A DNA stretch of 64,000 nt. Source: FEN-1297 sp963710735. GTDB lineage: Bacteria; Bacteroidota; Ignavibacteria; Ignavibacteriales; Ignavibacteriaceae. This document shows positions 1-9,764 of the stretch, piece after piece. Made by a program: the position numbers and the translations under genes. The notes beneath the pieces were generated by a model. That model was not told the origin of the DNA. It ran no database searches and saw nothing but the letters and a program-made list of their open reading frames with translations. The stretch spans positions 310,001 to 374,000 of the forward strand of contig CAVQBN010000024.1 of NCBI GenBank assembly GCA_963710735.1, read 5' to 3'. Numbering within the stretch: position 1 is the first letter of the stretch; the number at the start of each line of letters is the position of its first letter.

Positions 1-334
1 TTGAACTGTCGGCTTCAAACGCTTTTACTTTTGCATTAGGAAAAAATTTCTTAAAGAATATACAACTAATCCCGATATTTGCCCCGCAATCAAATATTAC
101 CGGACTTTTTGAAATTGGTTCAAATAAATAGTACTCTTTAACAAAAATTTCCTTAAACTGAAATATAAAAGAAAGACAGTCAGGCACTTTAATGTTATAA
201 TTTAAAAATTTGATATCGCGAATTTCATTGCGATTCACGCTTCCGTATTTAAATAAAAGCCGGATGAATTCTCTATAATATTTATTATTTAAGAACAATG
301 AAAGATTACCGAATTTTGATTTAAGAAAATTCAT
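1..334 (-). CDS. FkbM-family methyltransferase, N-terminal part only (cut by window edge)
   Basis: I translated the minus strand from an ATG at 334-332; the frame stays open to base 1, giving 111 residues. Near residues 83-90 it reads VIFDCGANIGIS, the SAM-binding motif I of the FkbM family, followed by a motif II-like VKAFEAD. FkbM proteins O-methylate sugars or polyketides, and here the neighbours are glycosyltransferases, so methylation of a surface glycan is the likely role. Its ATG overlaps the TGA of the upstream glycosyltransferase (ATGA), which indicates translational coupling in one operon. The C-terminal half lies outside the window. The family call is fairly firm; the substrate is unknown. 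Confidence 0.8.
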   Translation of the reverse strand, partial: MNFLKSKFGNLSLFLNNKYYREFIRLLFKYGSVNRNEIRDIKFLNYNIKVPDCLSFIFQFKEIFVKEYYLFEPISKSPVIFDCGANIGISCIFFKKFFPNAKVKAFEADSS

Positions 335-1545
335 TTCGCAACTTTTCCTGTTAAATAATTAAAAGCACTTAAATAAACACCAATAACCATGTTAATATTT
401 ATTTTCTCACGAATTATTTTCAAAGAATTTTCACCCATCGTTTTTATTTTTTGCGGGTCTGACAAAAGATAAATTATTTTATCGGCCAGGTCTATCTCAC
501 TATCCTCCACAAAATATTTTCCATTATATTCATCAAACACCAAATGTTTTTCCGTTCCATCGCAAACTGAGCAGATAACCGGTTTGCCAAAACACATTGC
601 TTCATTTATGGACAATCCTCCCATACCAGCTAAAACATAAATGGAAGAACTTAATAAATACTGCCCCAAAATATTATTGCTATAGATTCCACCCATAAAA
701 CTGATGCTATCTTGAAGGTTTAATTCCTTAGTCAACTGTTCCAGATTTTCTTTTTCGGGCCCCGTACCAATTATTATTAATTCAGCAGCCGGAATTTTTT
801 CTTTTACTTTTAGAAAAGCTTTAATAAGCAGATTTACTTTTTTCCATTTCACAAGTCTGCCTATGTGAATAATTCTAAAAGGATTATCGGGAAGAATTGG
901 CTCCAGTTTTTTTATTTCTTCATTTACCGAAAATAGATTTTCTGTATCAGGCGAATTAAAAGTTACAAATACTTTCTCTTTCTCAACGCCATAACTGCCT
1001 AAAATATCAATAGCCTCTTCTACATAATTAATATGTGCATCAACTATATTATAGTACTTTTTTCTTAAAAGAGTTGTAAAAATGTTGCTTAAATATCTTG
1101 TAAGATTGGGCGGATAGTAATTTAAGTTTTCATCTTCGAAAAAAGAGTTCTTAAACTTTAAGCCATCCTTAAATTTTGGAATTCTGAACGGTATATCCTT
1201 TAAAGATAATTTTATATTTTTAGATTTAAATTTTTTCCTTAAAGAAGGATAAAAAATAAATCCAAGAATGTAAGGCCAGATAGAAATAACAATATCCGGG
1301 TTTTCACTATCAATTAAAGAACTGAATCCAGTTAAAAATGTTTTGCCGTAATATGTTTTATATTCTTTCAATTGAATGTATTTAAAATTGATATTGTCCT
1401 CTGATTGATGTACTCCATTACCAATATTATCACTTTTACTCTCAGGTATAACAACAACAATCTCAACTCCATTTAAATCATTTAATCGATTTAAAACAAA
1501 ATTATAATAATGCGGCAAACCGCTAAACATGAACAGAACTTTCAT
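331..1545 (-). CDS. GT4-type glycosyltransferase
   Basis: This 404-residue protein has the two-domain GT-B layout. The C-terminal nucleotide-sugar half is clear: IIHIGRLVKWKKV near residues 225-237, a LIIIGTGPE strand near 256-264, and GGLSINEAMCFGKPVI near 309-324, which corresponds to the family's EX7E region. The first Glu of EX7E is replaced by Gly while E315 is kept, a variation seen in some GT4 members. It should transfer a sugar to a lipid-linked glycan on the cytoplasmic face of the membrane. The gene sits 13 bases after the flippase gene and overlaps the next gene by 4 bases, so it is part of the polysaccharide operon. Donor and acceptor sugars cannot be read from the sequence. Confidence 0.85.
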   Translation of the reverse strand: MKVLFMFSGLPHYYNFVLNRLNDLNGVEIVVVIPESKSDNIGNGVHQSEDNINFKYIQLKEYKTYYGKTFLTGFSSLIDSENPDIVISIWPYILGFIFYPSLRKKFKSKNIKLSLKDIPFRIPKFKDGLKFKNSFFEDENLNYYPPNLTRYLSNIFTTLLRKKYYNIVDAHINYVEEAIDILGSYGVEKEKVFVTFNSPDTENLFSVNEEIKKLEPILPDNPFRIIHIGRLVKWKKVNLLIKAFLKVKEKIPAAELIIIGTGPEKENLEQLTKELNLQDSISFMGGIYSNNILGQYLLSSSIYVLAGMGGLSINEAMCFGKPVICSVCDGTEKHLVFDEYNGKYFVEDSEIDLADKIIYLLSDPQKIKTMGENSLKIIREKININMVIGVYLSAFNYLTGKVAK

Positions 1546-1558
1546 TTTACTAATTTTT

Positions 1559-3106
1559 TCATGATTGAAGTCTTAATAAATTTTTAACTCTTGAAATCAA
1601 GTTGAAAACTAATTTAGAGAATTCATCTGATATTTTCAGTTTAATATATGAGTATATAAAAATAGAAGTCAGTATTAATGTTTTAAGTAAAATAATTCCG
1701 ACAATCAAAATTTGTCCCATAATATCATTTGCAAGTGTCCCAGATACAGTTGACAACAACCATTTCAATAAATCTGCGATTAACCAAATTGCTAAAGACA
1801 AAAGTAATGCTTTTACAGTGTTTAGGCTAAACGGTTGTGTGCGAAATTTAATCCACACTATAACCAACTCCAGCAATAAATAAATTACCAGTGACATAGT
1901 TGTGGCAATTGCTGCGCCAAGTATTCCGTATATCGGGATAAATATCAAATTTGTAACTACTGTTAATCCGCCTAATAATATTATTAAGATTAAACTATAT
2001 CTATAATATTTGGAGTAAAGAATTATCTCATTATTCACTCCAGTAACCAGGTCAATCATTCTACTAAATAAGAAAAAATACAAAACTGTTTTACCGCCTA
2101 TATATATATCGCCGCGCGGAATTATCTTAAATAAATCATCAATATTTACCCACACTAGAATGAAAATCATCAGTCCAAAAATAAATAAATTTATGGACGT
2201 TTTTTTGTATATATCATCTATAGCGTTGTTATCATTTTTATTTATTGCAAAAGATAGGCTCGGCAATACCGCTCTAATAAGACTACGCTTTGGTATTTCC
2301 ATTATTGTTGCAATCAATAAAGCTATTGAATAAATAGCGGTTTCTTTTAATCCTTGAAATGCCGGCAGCATGATCGTGTCTATTTTACTCGCCAAAAGAA
2401 AACCTAGCCCGCCCAAAACCGTATAAAAGCCGTAACCCCAAATCGGCTTCAGTCTTGATAATTTCCAAATGCTAAAGTTTGGTTTAAGATATAATGAATC
2501 CAATTTTTTTACATAAAAAGTTAAAAAAGTAACTGCCAATAAATATGAAAACACCATCAAGTTTAAAAAACTTGTAAAACTGATTAAACCAAGTGCAAAT
2601 AATATTATAGTTATTGTGTTGCTGATTTTTAAAAACACTTCTCTAACGAAAGTGGGGAAAAATAATTTGTTTTGGATCAGAATATAAGATTCGAGCACAT
2701 TGATATAAACCATTGCAAAAACAAGTGGAATGATATATAGAAAGTACTGAACTAACAGTGGTGATTTATCTTTATAAAAGCTTAAATAAACGGTTTGAAG
2801 CCCGACAAAGAGAAGGGAAAAAATAACAAAACCGATTAACGAATAAGTAAGTACAAAAGATAAAAACCCGTTATGTCTTTTTGTTTTATCTGCAAATTCA
2901 GGAAAGAATTTAATAATAATAAATGGCGAACCAAGCTGTGCAAAAGAAACAAACAGAAGTGTGCTGTCTTGTAACACTCGCGTAAGTCCCAGTTGTTCGG
3001 GAGAAAGAAATTTTGTGTACAAAAATACAACGTTAACCATACCTATAACCAAACCAGCATAGGATGCAAAGCTGCTTTTTATACTTTCTCTAATTACAAC
3101 TCCCAT
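1559..3106 (-). CDS. Wzx-like polysaccharide flippase (MOP superfamily)
   Basis: This 515-residue protein is almost entirely hydrophobic with roughly 12-14 predicted membrane segments. The N-terminus (SSFASYAGLVIGMVNVVFLY, then FLSPEQLGLTRVLQD) is typical of the polysaccharide transporter/Wzx branch of the MOP exporter superfamily. Such proteins flip undecaprenyl-linked oligosaccharides from the cytoplasmic to the periplasmic leaflet. It lies between two GT4 genes with gaps of 7 and 13 bases, which fits a surface-glycan operon. No Wzy-type polymerase is recognisable in the window; it may lie beyond the left edge. Confidence 0.85.
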   Translation of the reverse strand: MGVVIRESIKSSFASYAGLVIGMVNVVFLYTKFLSPEQLGLTRVLQDSTLLFVSFAQLGSPFIIIKFFPEFADKTKRHNGFLSFVLTYSLIGFVIFSLLFVGLQTVYLSFYKDKSPLLVQYFLYIIPLVFAMVYINVLESYILIQNKLFFPTFVREVFLKISNTITIILFALGLISFTSFLNLMVFSYLLAVTFLTFYVKKLDSLYLKPNFSIWKLSRLKPIWGYGFYTVLGGLGFLLASKIDTIMLPAFQGLKETAIYSIALLIATIMEIPKRSLIRAVLPSLSFAINKNDNNAIDDIYKKTSINLFIFGLMIFILVWVNIDDLFKIIPRGDIYIGGKTVLYFFLFSRMIDLVTGVNNEIILYSKYYRYSLILIILLGGLTVVTNLIFIPIYGILGAAIATTMSLVIYLLLELVIVWIKFRTQPFSLNTVKALLLSLAIWLIADLLKWLLSTVSGTLANDIMGQILIVGIILLKTLILTSIFIYSYIKLKISDEFSKLVFNLISRVKNLLRLQS

Positions 3107-3113
3107 GAATCAA

Positions 3114-4247
3114 TTACCTGCTATTTATTATCGACTCAATTATATTTTGAAGTTTCCCAATTCTATATTGCATGGAATAATTTTTTTCCATATGAGCTCT
3201 TGCACCTCTTCCTAATTCTCCTGCAAGTTTTGGGTTTTGTGCTAATAACGACATGTACTCAGCCATTTTTAAATAATCATGTTCTTCAACTAAAAATCCG
3301 GTTTGTTGATGGATAACCGCTTCTTTAATGCCTGCGTGAAAAGTTGAAACAATAGAAAGTCCCATTGCACTGGCTTCAAGGACTGTATTTGGCGTACCCT
3401 CCATGTCTCCGTTTTTAGCCCTTACAGAATGTTGTACAAAAGCACGTGCCCCAGATAATATTTTTTTTATTTCTTCATGATTTAATACGCCTTTAAAAGT
3501 TACAGCATGATCCAAATTGAATTCACCAACAATTTGTTTGCACTTCCCCAATAAGGGACCATCCCCAACCATTAATAATCTAACTCCATCAAATTTTTTA
3601 TAAACTTCTGCAAAAGCTCTGATAGTCATATCAGGCGCTTTTTTCTCCGCAAATCTACCCACGGCAACAAATGTCGGCGGATTATTTTCCGGTGAGGTTC
3701 CGTCAAACAGGCTTAGTTCTACACCATAAGGATTATTTATTATTTTTTCCGCCGGTGCTCCTAATTTTATTAGCTCTTCTTTCATCACCTCAGAAACTAC
3801 AATAATACAATCAGAAATTTTAAATAGCTCTAAATAGCGTTCTTTGTAATTTATTATTGTCTCATTATCTGATGAATCAAAGCCGTGAAAGTGAACAATT
3901 AAAGGTATGTTTGCTTTTTTACATGCATTCATCACCGAACAACCGGTTGGACCGTATTCTGCCAGAACAACTTCAATCTTTTTTCGATTTATTAATTTTA
4001 CAAATTGGTTAGTGTAAAATACATGAAATAATTTCAGTGAGGTTCGTTTTATCAATCCTCGAAGGTATAAATTTCGTATTGGAAATGTTAGAATATTATT
4101 ACCGTATTTATCCTGATAAGGATACCAGCCGTTATAACATTCATATTCTGGTTTTAAATATTTTAATTGATTACGAATGAAAGTTTCACTGTAAATTGAT
4201 TTATTGGGGTACGCAACGCATAATCTATGGGTTAATTCTGGTGACAA
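3114..4247 (-). CDS. GT4-type glycosyltransferase (colanic-acid/EPS type)
   Basis: The 377-residue GT-B protein starts with AYPNKSIYSETFIRNQ, an N-terminal pattern common in WcaL-like exopolysaccharide glycosyltransferases. The donor-binding half is complete: VAVGRFAEKKAPD near 195-206, LLMVGDGPL near 224-232 and an intact EX7E motif with E283 and E291. The start is a TTG; an in-frame stop lies four codons upstream and no ATG or GTG occurs before the conserved N-terminal strand, so TTG at 4247 is the only reasonable start. It is followed after 7 bases by the flippase gene, in the same operon. Confidence 0.85.
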   Translation of the reverse strand: MSPELTHRLCVAYPNKSIYSETFIRNQLKYLKPEYECYNGWYPYQDKYGNNILTFPIRNLYLRGLIKRTSLKLFHVFYTNQFVKLINRKKIEVVLAEYGPTGCSVMNACKKANIPLIVHFHGFDSSDNETIINYKERYLELFKISDCIIVVSEVMKEELIKLGAPAEKIINNPYGVELSLFDGTSPENNPPTFVAVGRFAEKKAPDMTIRAFAEVYKKFDGVRLLMVGDGPLLGKCKQIVGEFNLDHAVTFKGVLNHEEIKKILSGARAFVQHSVRAKNGDMEGTPNTVLEASAMGLSIVSTFHAGIKEAVIHQQTGFLVEEHDYLKMAEYMSLLAQNPKLAGELGRGARAHMEKNYSMQYRIGKLQNIIESIINSR

Positions 4248-4285
4248 TGCAAGAACCTACGTTCAAATTTTAAATAAAACTACAA

Positions 4286-4975
4286 TCATTTTTTCGCTTT
4301 ACATACTACCATAAAAATGGCGGCGTCTTTATCTCTTGAGTTTTGAGAAGATAAAACTTTGTCTAAAATAAGCATCAAAATTTGTGAAGGGAAAGCAATC
4401 ACAGGGATTAAAAATTTGGGCACTTTAAATATTAGACTATCCTGCAATAATAATATTCCAACGGATGGTCTGCTAACAATTCCTTTAAAGTAATCAATTT
4501 CAAATCCAGCTTTTTCAATTATCTTTCTGAGCCCGCTTGATGTCCATCTCCAGTAATCAGCAGGTGTTGGGTGATAGATCCAATAACCATGAGTAGATAA
4601 GATTAATGCTCCCCCATTCTTTAATATTCTAAAACTCTCAGAAAGATATTCGGCAGGATTTTCTACATGTTCCAAAACTTGCGTCGACAAAACAAGATCC
4701 ACAGAATTGTTTTCAATCGGAATTGTGCCGTCGATTCCGATATGGACATCAGCCAAATCGTTTTCGGCTATATCCAATCCCCGATATTCCTTAACAACTG
4801 CTTCAAACAAGGGTTTATATGGCATGTCTCCGCAACCATAATCAATTAATTCAAGTTGCTTATCTTTATGGATATATTTCCCAATTATTTTATTAATATG
4901 TTTTGTTGTTAATGTTAATGGATACCACCTTGGATTAAAAATAGAAGGAGATAATCTCCAATTGGGTTTGCTCAT
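4286..4975 (-). CDS. Class I SAM-dependent methyltransferase
   Basis: A Rossmann methyltransferase of 229 residues. Motif I is ELIDYGCGDMPY near residues 42-53, motif II is YRGLDIAE near 64-71, and LVLSTQVLEHVENP near 109-122 matches the post-II/motif III region of Methyltransf_11-type enzymes. It belongs with the glycan genes on both sides, suggesting methylation of a sugar or lipid carrier. Start ATG at 4975; 38 bases separate it from the next gene. Substrate unknown. Confidence 0.8.
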   Translation of the reverse strand: MSKPNWRLSPSIFNPRWYPLTLTTKHINKIIGKYIHKDKQLELIDYGCGDMPYKPLFEAVVKEYRGLDIAENDLADVHIGIDGTIPIENNSVDLVLSTQVLEHVENPAEYLSESFRILKNGGALILSTHGYWIYHPTPADYWRWTSSGLRKIIEKAGFEIDYFKGIVSRPSVGILLLQDSLIFKVPKFLIPVIAFPSQILMLILDKVLSSQNSRDKDAAIFMVVCKAKK

Positions 4976-5063
4976 ACTTTATAATCGTATTTGGTTGAAA
5001 TATATTTTAAAAATTATTTCTAAAAAAGTAAATTAAAACTACAAATTAAATATTCTATAAAGT

Positions 5064-7637
5064 CTATGAAATTTTTTCAGTTCGCATTTTTTCAGTTTCC
5101 TTTTTCTTAAATTCAAAAAGGAGGCTCAAAATTAGTCCTAGCAATACAATTGAACTCAAAGTTAGCGCTGTATATTTACTTATATAAAAACTAGTAGGAG
5201 CATATTTAAACTCAACTTGATGCTTTCCTTTTGTAACTATAATTCCCATAAATCCATGATCTGTTTTATAAATATTAGTTCTTTGCCCATCTATATATGC
5301 TTTCCAGCCTGTTGGGATATAAGTATCGCCAAAGAAAAGGAAGTTATTTCCCGAAGCATTAACATTTAAATTTACTAGTTCATCTTTGTATTCAGTTATA
5401 TCTGCATAAACAGTTGAATCCGGGATATCAACATTTAATTTTGTTCCATTAACAAAAGCAAGTTTCTTTGGATCAAAAGAATTTGCTTTTGTCATATCCA
5501 ATACTTCAATATCAGGTTTTTGTTCAATTTGATTTACAAAATATGCACGAGGTAAAGCATTATCATTTTTATAAACGATTTCTGTTTTGTCTTTATAAAG
5601 CTCAACGAACCCCGGCCACGGTAGCGGCTGAGAGGAAACAATATATTTTACGTTAAGCATTCTCCAGAGAGTAGGATTAACTGGTCCGTCTACATCCATA
5701 TAATCCTGATATGACCTTGGTTTAATCGCGGAATAGCCATAGAAATCTTCTAACATAAAATATGCATTATAATTTGAATTCTGATTCAATGAACCAAGAG
5801 ATCCATCCTGTTTTATATTCACCATCCTAAAAGGTTCTCTATCATTTTGACTCTTAATCACTTGAACATATTTTGGAGTATCAAACAAATTTTTAGTCTC
5901 AGGTTGATCAACATATTTTTCACCTCTCGCATCAATTCTCCATAAATCCAGAACCGTCAGAAGTATAACTAATAAGACTAAGGAATCTTTACTAATTTTA
6001 GACTGCACATAGAAATATGCTGCACCAAAAGTTAAGGCAGAAAATCCCATAGCAAATATTAAATCAGTTGTAAACATATTAGACATATAACCGGAAAGAG
6101 CATTAAATTGCTGTGCCATCCTTGGTTGAGTGCCTTGAATACTTGCTATATAATCATTTACTCTTCCAATAAACCACTGCGATACCGCACTGTTTAAAAG
6201 TAATGATATCAAGAATAGAGCGCTAAACAATATGGAAATGTTCCTAATTGCATTTATTACTTTTATGTTTTTATCTTCCCGAAGCGAGATTATCTTCATT
6301 AAACCCAAACCAGCAAGTATTGGAAAGCTTAGCTGAACAAGTACCAATATCATTGAAGGGACCCGAAATTTATCAAAATATGGGAAGTGATAAAAAAGAG
6401 GATCGAACAAAATAGGAAAATTCTTACCGAATGAGATCAACAAAGCGATGCCGGTGAGAATAGCCAGAAACTGAACGAAAGGTTCTTTCCAGCGAGTAAA
6501 CACTGCAAATAACCCAAGGAAGAAAATCAATACACCCATATACATCGCAACATCAACAAAAGGCATTTGACCAAAGTAAGTATTAACATCAACGTTCTGA
6601 TCGTTTGTGAGTGATCCGTTATATAATGAGTTCCCGAATCCGTAATACGAAGGCACAATAAAGGTCATCACTTCACCAGGGGAAAAAGACCAATTTGTAT
6701 GGTAATCGTAGTAACTAGAAGATGATTCGTCTTCGATCTTGGAAGAGGATGTATTTTCAACTATACTTTTTCCGCCTCTGGTAGAGTAGGGTAAATATTG
6801 ATAAACCTGTGAAAAATTATCCAGTTGAATTGCACCGGCAATTAATGCTGCAAAAATTAATAAGCCCGCAGATTTTATTATACTTTTAGTTAGACTTTTA
6901 TCTTTCTTAATCAATCCTCTTAAAATGTAATAGATATAATATATTGCGATAGCAAAAAAAGTATAGAAGATTATTTGAACGTGAAAACCCTGCAGCATTA
7001 TTTGAAATGCAATTATCAATAATAAAAGGTCAATAACTTTAAATTTCTTTTCAAACCTCAGCATTATCAAAAATATTAATGGATACATACTAAGCGCTAC
7101 AAGTTTTGTAACATGTCCGATAAACAGGAATACAATTATTCCTGTACTAAACGAAGTAGCAAATGACGTAAAAAAACTGACTAACGAATTTTTAGTAAGA
7201 TACTTCATCAAGAAAAAAGTATTTATACCAAGTAAGATTAAGTAGAATGTCCAAACGGCATACGGAACCGAGAATGGACTAACAAAGATCTGTTTTAAAG
7301 TTGTGATTCCTACCCAGATAAGATTAAACCATTTATAACCTGTTCCGATAGCATAAGCCGGCATCCCGCAGAAAATTAAAGGATTCCATAATGTATAACC
7401 GCCTTTGTGTTCTTTAATATAATTAGTAAAACTATGGCTCGAAATTATATCACCAGATTGAAAGGTTTTATTTCCAAAGAATAAGGGATTAAGAAAAATT
7501 AAGAAAAGTATAATAATTAGAAGTATTACAGCAAATACGTGATACTTTTGCGGAAGTATTTCTTCAAAATTAAACTTGGCAAAGAATCCTGTTGGTTCTT
7601 GTTTTTGTGTTCTGCTACTTTTTTTTGTCTTAGACAT
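5064..7637 (-). CDS. YfhO-family large membrane protein
   Basis: This 857-residue protein has a short charged N-terminus, then about 12 membrane segments up to residue ~560, a soluble domain of about 230 residues, and a final membrane segment near 825-845. The layout and the C-terminal phrase GDTYIPTGWKAYIDG match the YfhO family (PF09586). In Gram-positive bacteria YfhO proteins act as GT-C-like transferases that decorate teichoic acids; in this group the role is not established. The periplasmic DYMDVDGPVNPTLWRMLNVKY segment is also usual for the family. Its place between glycosyltransferases supports a role in decorating a surface glycan using a lipid-linked sugar. Confidence 0.8.
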   Translation of the reverse strand: MSKTKKSSRTQKQEPTGFFAKFNFEEILPQKYHVFAVILLIIILFLIFLNPLFFGNKTFQSGDIISSHSFTNYIKEHKGGYTLWNPLIFCGMPAYAIGTGYKWFNLIWVGITTLKQIFVSPFSVPYAVWTFYLILLGINTFFLMKYLTKNSLVSFFTSFATSFSTGIIVFLFIGHVTKLVALSMYPLIFLIMLRFEKKFKVIDLLLLIIAFQIMLQGFHVQIIFYTFFAIAIYYIYYILRGLIKKDKSLTKSIIKSAGLLIFAALIAGAIQLDNFSQVYQYLPYSTRGGKSIVENTSSSKIEDESSSSYYDYHTNWSFSPGEVMTFIVPSYYGFGNSLYNGSLTNDQNVDVNTYFGQMPFVDVAMYMGVLIFFLGLFAVFTRWKEPFVQFLAILTGIALLISFGKNFPILFDPLFYHFPYFDKFRVPSMILVLVQLSFPILAGLGLMKIISLREDKNIKVINAIRNISILFSALFLISLLLNSAVSQWFIGRVNDYIASIQGTQPRMAQQFNALSGYMSNMFTTDLIFAMGFSALTFGAAYFYVQSKISKDSLVLLVILLTVLDLWRIDARGEKYVDQPETKNLFDTPKYVQVIKSQNDREPFRMVNIKQDGSLGSLNQNSNYNAYFMLEDFYGYSAIKPRSYQDYMDVDGPVNPTLWRMLNVKYIVSSQPLPWPGFVELYKDKTEIVYKNDNALPRAYFVNQIEQKPDIEVLDMTKANSFDPKKLAFVNGTKLNVDIPDSTVYADITEYKDELVNLNVNASGNNFLFFGDTYIPTGWKAYIDGQRTNIYKTDHGFMGIIVTKGKHQVEFKYAPTSFYISKYTALTLSSIVLLGLILSLLFEFKKKETEKMRTEKIS

Positions 7638-7683
7638 TTAAACACCATTAAAATTTGATGGTAATTTACGTTTTAATGAAACG

Positions 7684-8493
7684 CTATTTTCTTACAATGA
7701 AATTAATTCCCGCACCTACTTTATTATTGGAATTAAAATCCAGATTCATCATACCAAAAGTAAATAAAATAGTAAGTATATAATAGAAAGGTAATATTAT
7801 AAAAAATAATTTAGAAATATTTAATAATTGCATGGGGTATTTTATACCAAGCCGCCAGGCTTTATCGCCCCAAAAGCCATATGTGTATCTTGAACGATAA
7901 ACTGTAAAACCTAACGGTACAAGTTTCGATTCAAGATCTTCAAAGGAATAACCATCTCTAGCATGTTCACTAATAAAACTTTCCCCTTCTTCATCATGTA
8001 CATCGCTTCCTCCATATATTGATGGAGTATTAATTAATAAAAATCCGCCAGGTTTTAAGGCTTTATAAAAATTTTGAAAGACTTTTACGTCATCGACTAT
8101 ATGTTCCATAACATCAACAGAAACTATCAAATCAAATTTATTTTCATGATCGATTTCAGTCAAGTCCTCTATTCCAAAACTAACATTTGAAATTTTTCTG
8201 CTTTCAAAAAATTCCTTGCAGTCCTTAATCCATTGTTCTTTTACATCGATAGCAAAAATATCGTTAGGCAGAAGTTTTTTCGCCATAAAGTAAGAATATT
8301 GTCCATACCCCGTTCCGGCATCAAAAATTGAAATTTTTTTGTCACCTAAAATTCTTCTTAAATTTATTAATTCACGGCGGACATACCATGAACGCAGAAA
8401 CATTAGGTTCAACATTTTATAAAACAAAACGCGCAGAAATGAGAACTTCTTTATTAGGCCGGCAAACACATCCTTAATTGGGTCGTAGTACAT
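7684..8493 (-). CDS. Class I SAM-dependent methyltransferase with C-terminal membrane segment
   Basis: The protein has 269 residues with motif I ISIFDAGTGYGQYSYF near 54-69, an acidic motif II (IFAIDVKE near 78-85) and LIVSVDVMEHIVDD near 122-135. After the Rossmann domain a hydrophobic stretch near residues 222-248 suggests membrane attachment, which fits work on a lipid-linked substrate. It lies between the YfhO-like gene and a glycosyltransferase gene on the same strand. It is only distantly like the methyltransferase at 4286-4975. Substrate unknown. Confidence 0.75.
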   Translation of the reverse strand: MYYDPIKDVFAGLIKKFSFLRVLFYKMLNLMFLRSWYVRRELINLRRILGDKKISIFDAGTGYGQYSYFMAKKLLPNDIFAIDVKEQWIKDCKEFFESRKISNVSFGIEDLTEIDHENKFDLIVSVDVMEHIVDDVKVFQNFYKALKPGGFLLINTPSIYGGSDVHDEEGESFISEHARDGYSFEDLESKLVPLGFTVYRSRYTYGFWGDKAWRLGIKYPMQLLNISKLFFIILPFYYILTILFTFGMMNLDFNSNNKVGAGINFIVRK

Positions 8494-8556
8494 TATTTTA
8501 CTTTAAAATCCTTAGGTTTAATAAAAGGTTACTTGAATTTTTATTAATTTTATAAT

Positions 8557-9675
8557 TCATTTAAGTGACTCTAACATTCCTTCAACAAATTTTTCCCATG
8601 AATATTTTTCTATTTCTTTTTCAATGTTCGATACAAATAAATTCTCTTTATTTTCTCTATAGAATTTTTGTATGGCTTCTGCTAATTTTTGCGGATTTTC
8701 TTTTTCTACTATAAAACCGGTTTCATCTTCTTTTATAACTTCGCCTAAACCCCCTACGTTTGTTGCAATAACCGGTTTCTGGAAATTCATGGCAATCTGC
8801 ACAATTCCGCTTTGGGTTGCATTTCGATAGGGCAAAATTACACAATCCGAAGCTGAAAAGTAATATTTAACTTCTGAGGTTGGTATAAAATCCGTAAACA
8901 TTAAAAGACTATCTTTAATTCTTAACTTTTCGATTTGGTTCAAATATTTTTCTTTATTCGAATAAAACTCACCTGCAATTAAAAGTTTTAAATTTAATTT
9001 TTCTTTTAGAATCGACATCGCTTCGAGAAGTATATCTAATCCTTTATAATCTCTAATGAAACCAAAAAATAAAATTATTTTTTCATCTGTTATTTTTAAA
9101 AAAGATTTAGCTTCTTCTTTTTTAACTGGAATTCCAAAGTTGGAGTAAATCGGATGTGGTAAAACTTTGTTTTTAGCTTTAGGAAATAATTTTAATAAAT
9201 CATCTCTAACTTTTCCTGAGAGCAGAATAAAAGAATCCACCTTATTAAAAAAATATTTCGTAAAAGCTATATCGAGTGGTTTTCTTTCATGCGGAGTCAC
9301 ATTATCGCAAATTGTTAGGACTTTTGTTTTTTTATTTTTCTTTGCAAATCTTGATATTGTGCCGAAGCATGGTCCAAAAAATGGCATCCAGTATTTGAAA
9401 ATTAGCAGATCTGGGCAATCTTTTTTAATCTTTAATCCTATCTTTATCCAATTAATCGGATTAATGGAATCAACTAATTCTTCAGTAGGAATCTTTTCAA
9501 TTGAATTACCAGATTCCAATTGCGACTTTCCTGGGAACAAAATGGATGGGTATTGTCTTTTAAAAGTTATGACATTAACTGTGTGACTTTTTTTCAATTC
9601 ATTATACAGCAATCCGTTAAAATGTGCGATGCCCCCTCTTAACGGATATGCAGTTGATAGAATTGTTATCTTCAT
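8557..9675 (-). CDS. GT4-type glycosyltransferase
   Basis: A 372-residue GT-B enzyme. The N-terminus KITILSTAYPLRGGIAHFN carries the Gly-rich acceptor-side loop of GT4 enzymes, and the C-terminal half has ILFFGFIRDYKGLDILLEA followed by ILPYRNATQSGIVQIAM. The EX7E motif is replaced by the ATQSG form, which I recognise as a recurring variant among bacterial GT4 proteins. It is the second gene in the operon as read from 10865. Sugar specificity cannot be told. Confidence 0.83.
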   Translation of the reverse strand: MKITILSTAYPLRGGIAHFNGLLYNELKKSHTVNVITFKRQYPSILFPGKSQLESGNSIEKIPTEELVDSINPINWIKIGLKIKKDCPDLLIFKYWMPFFGPCFGTISRFAKKNKKTKVLTICDNVTPHERKPLDIAFTKYFFNKVDSFILLSGKVRDDLLKLFPKAKNKVLPHPIYSNFGIPVKKEEAKSFLKITDEKIILFFGFIRDYKGLDILLEAMSILKEKLNLKLLIAGEFYSNKEKYLNQIEKLRIKDSLLMFTDFIPTSEVKYYFSASDCVILPYRNATQSGIVQIAMNFQKPVIATNVGGLGEVIKEDETGFIVEKENPQKLAEAIQKFYRENKENLFVSNIEKEIEKYSWEKFVEGMLESLK

Positions 9676-9764
9676 TAAAACAGGTAATTCTATTAATTCT
9701 TAAAAAGTTTTTTGTAAAAAAATCTCAATTGCTTTTAAGGCAGGTTATTTTTTTATTAAATGAT

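Noticed and set aside
9167..9586. 139-codon plus-strand frame inside a glycosyltransferase gene
   Set aside because: Fully overlaps a well-supported GT4 gene on the other strand; no family features.
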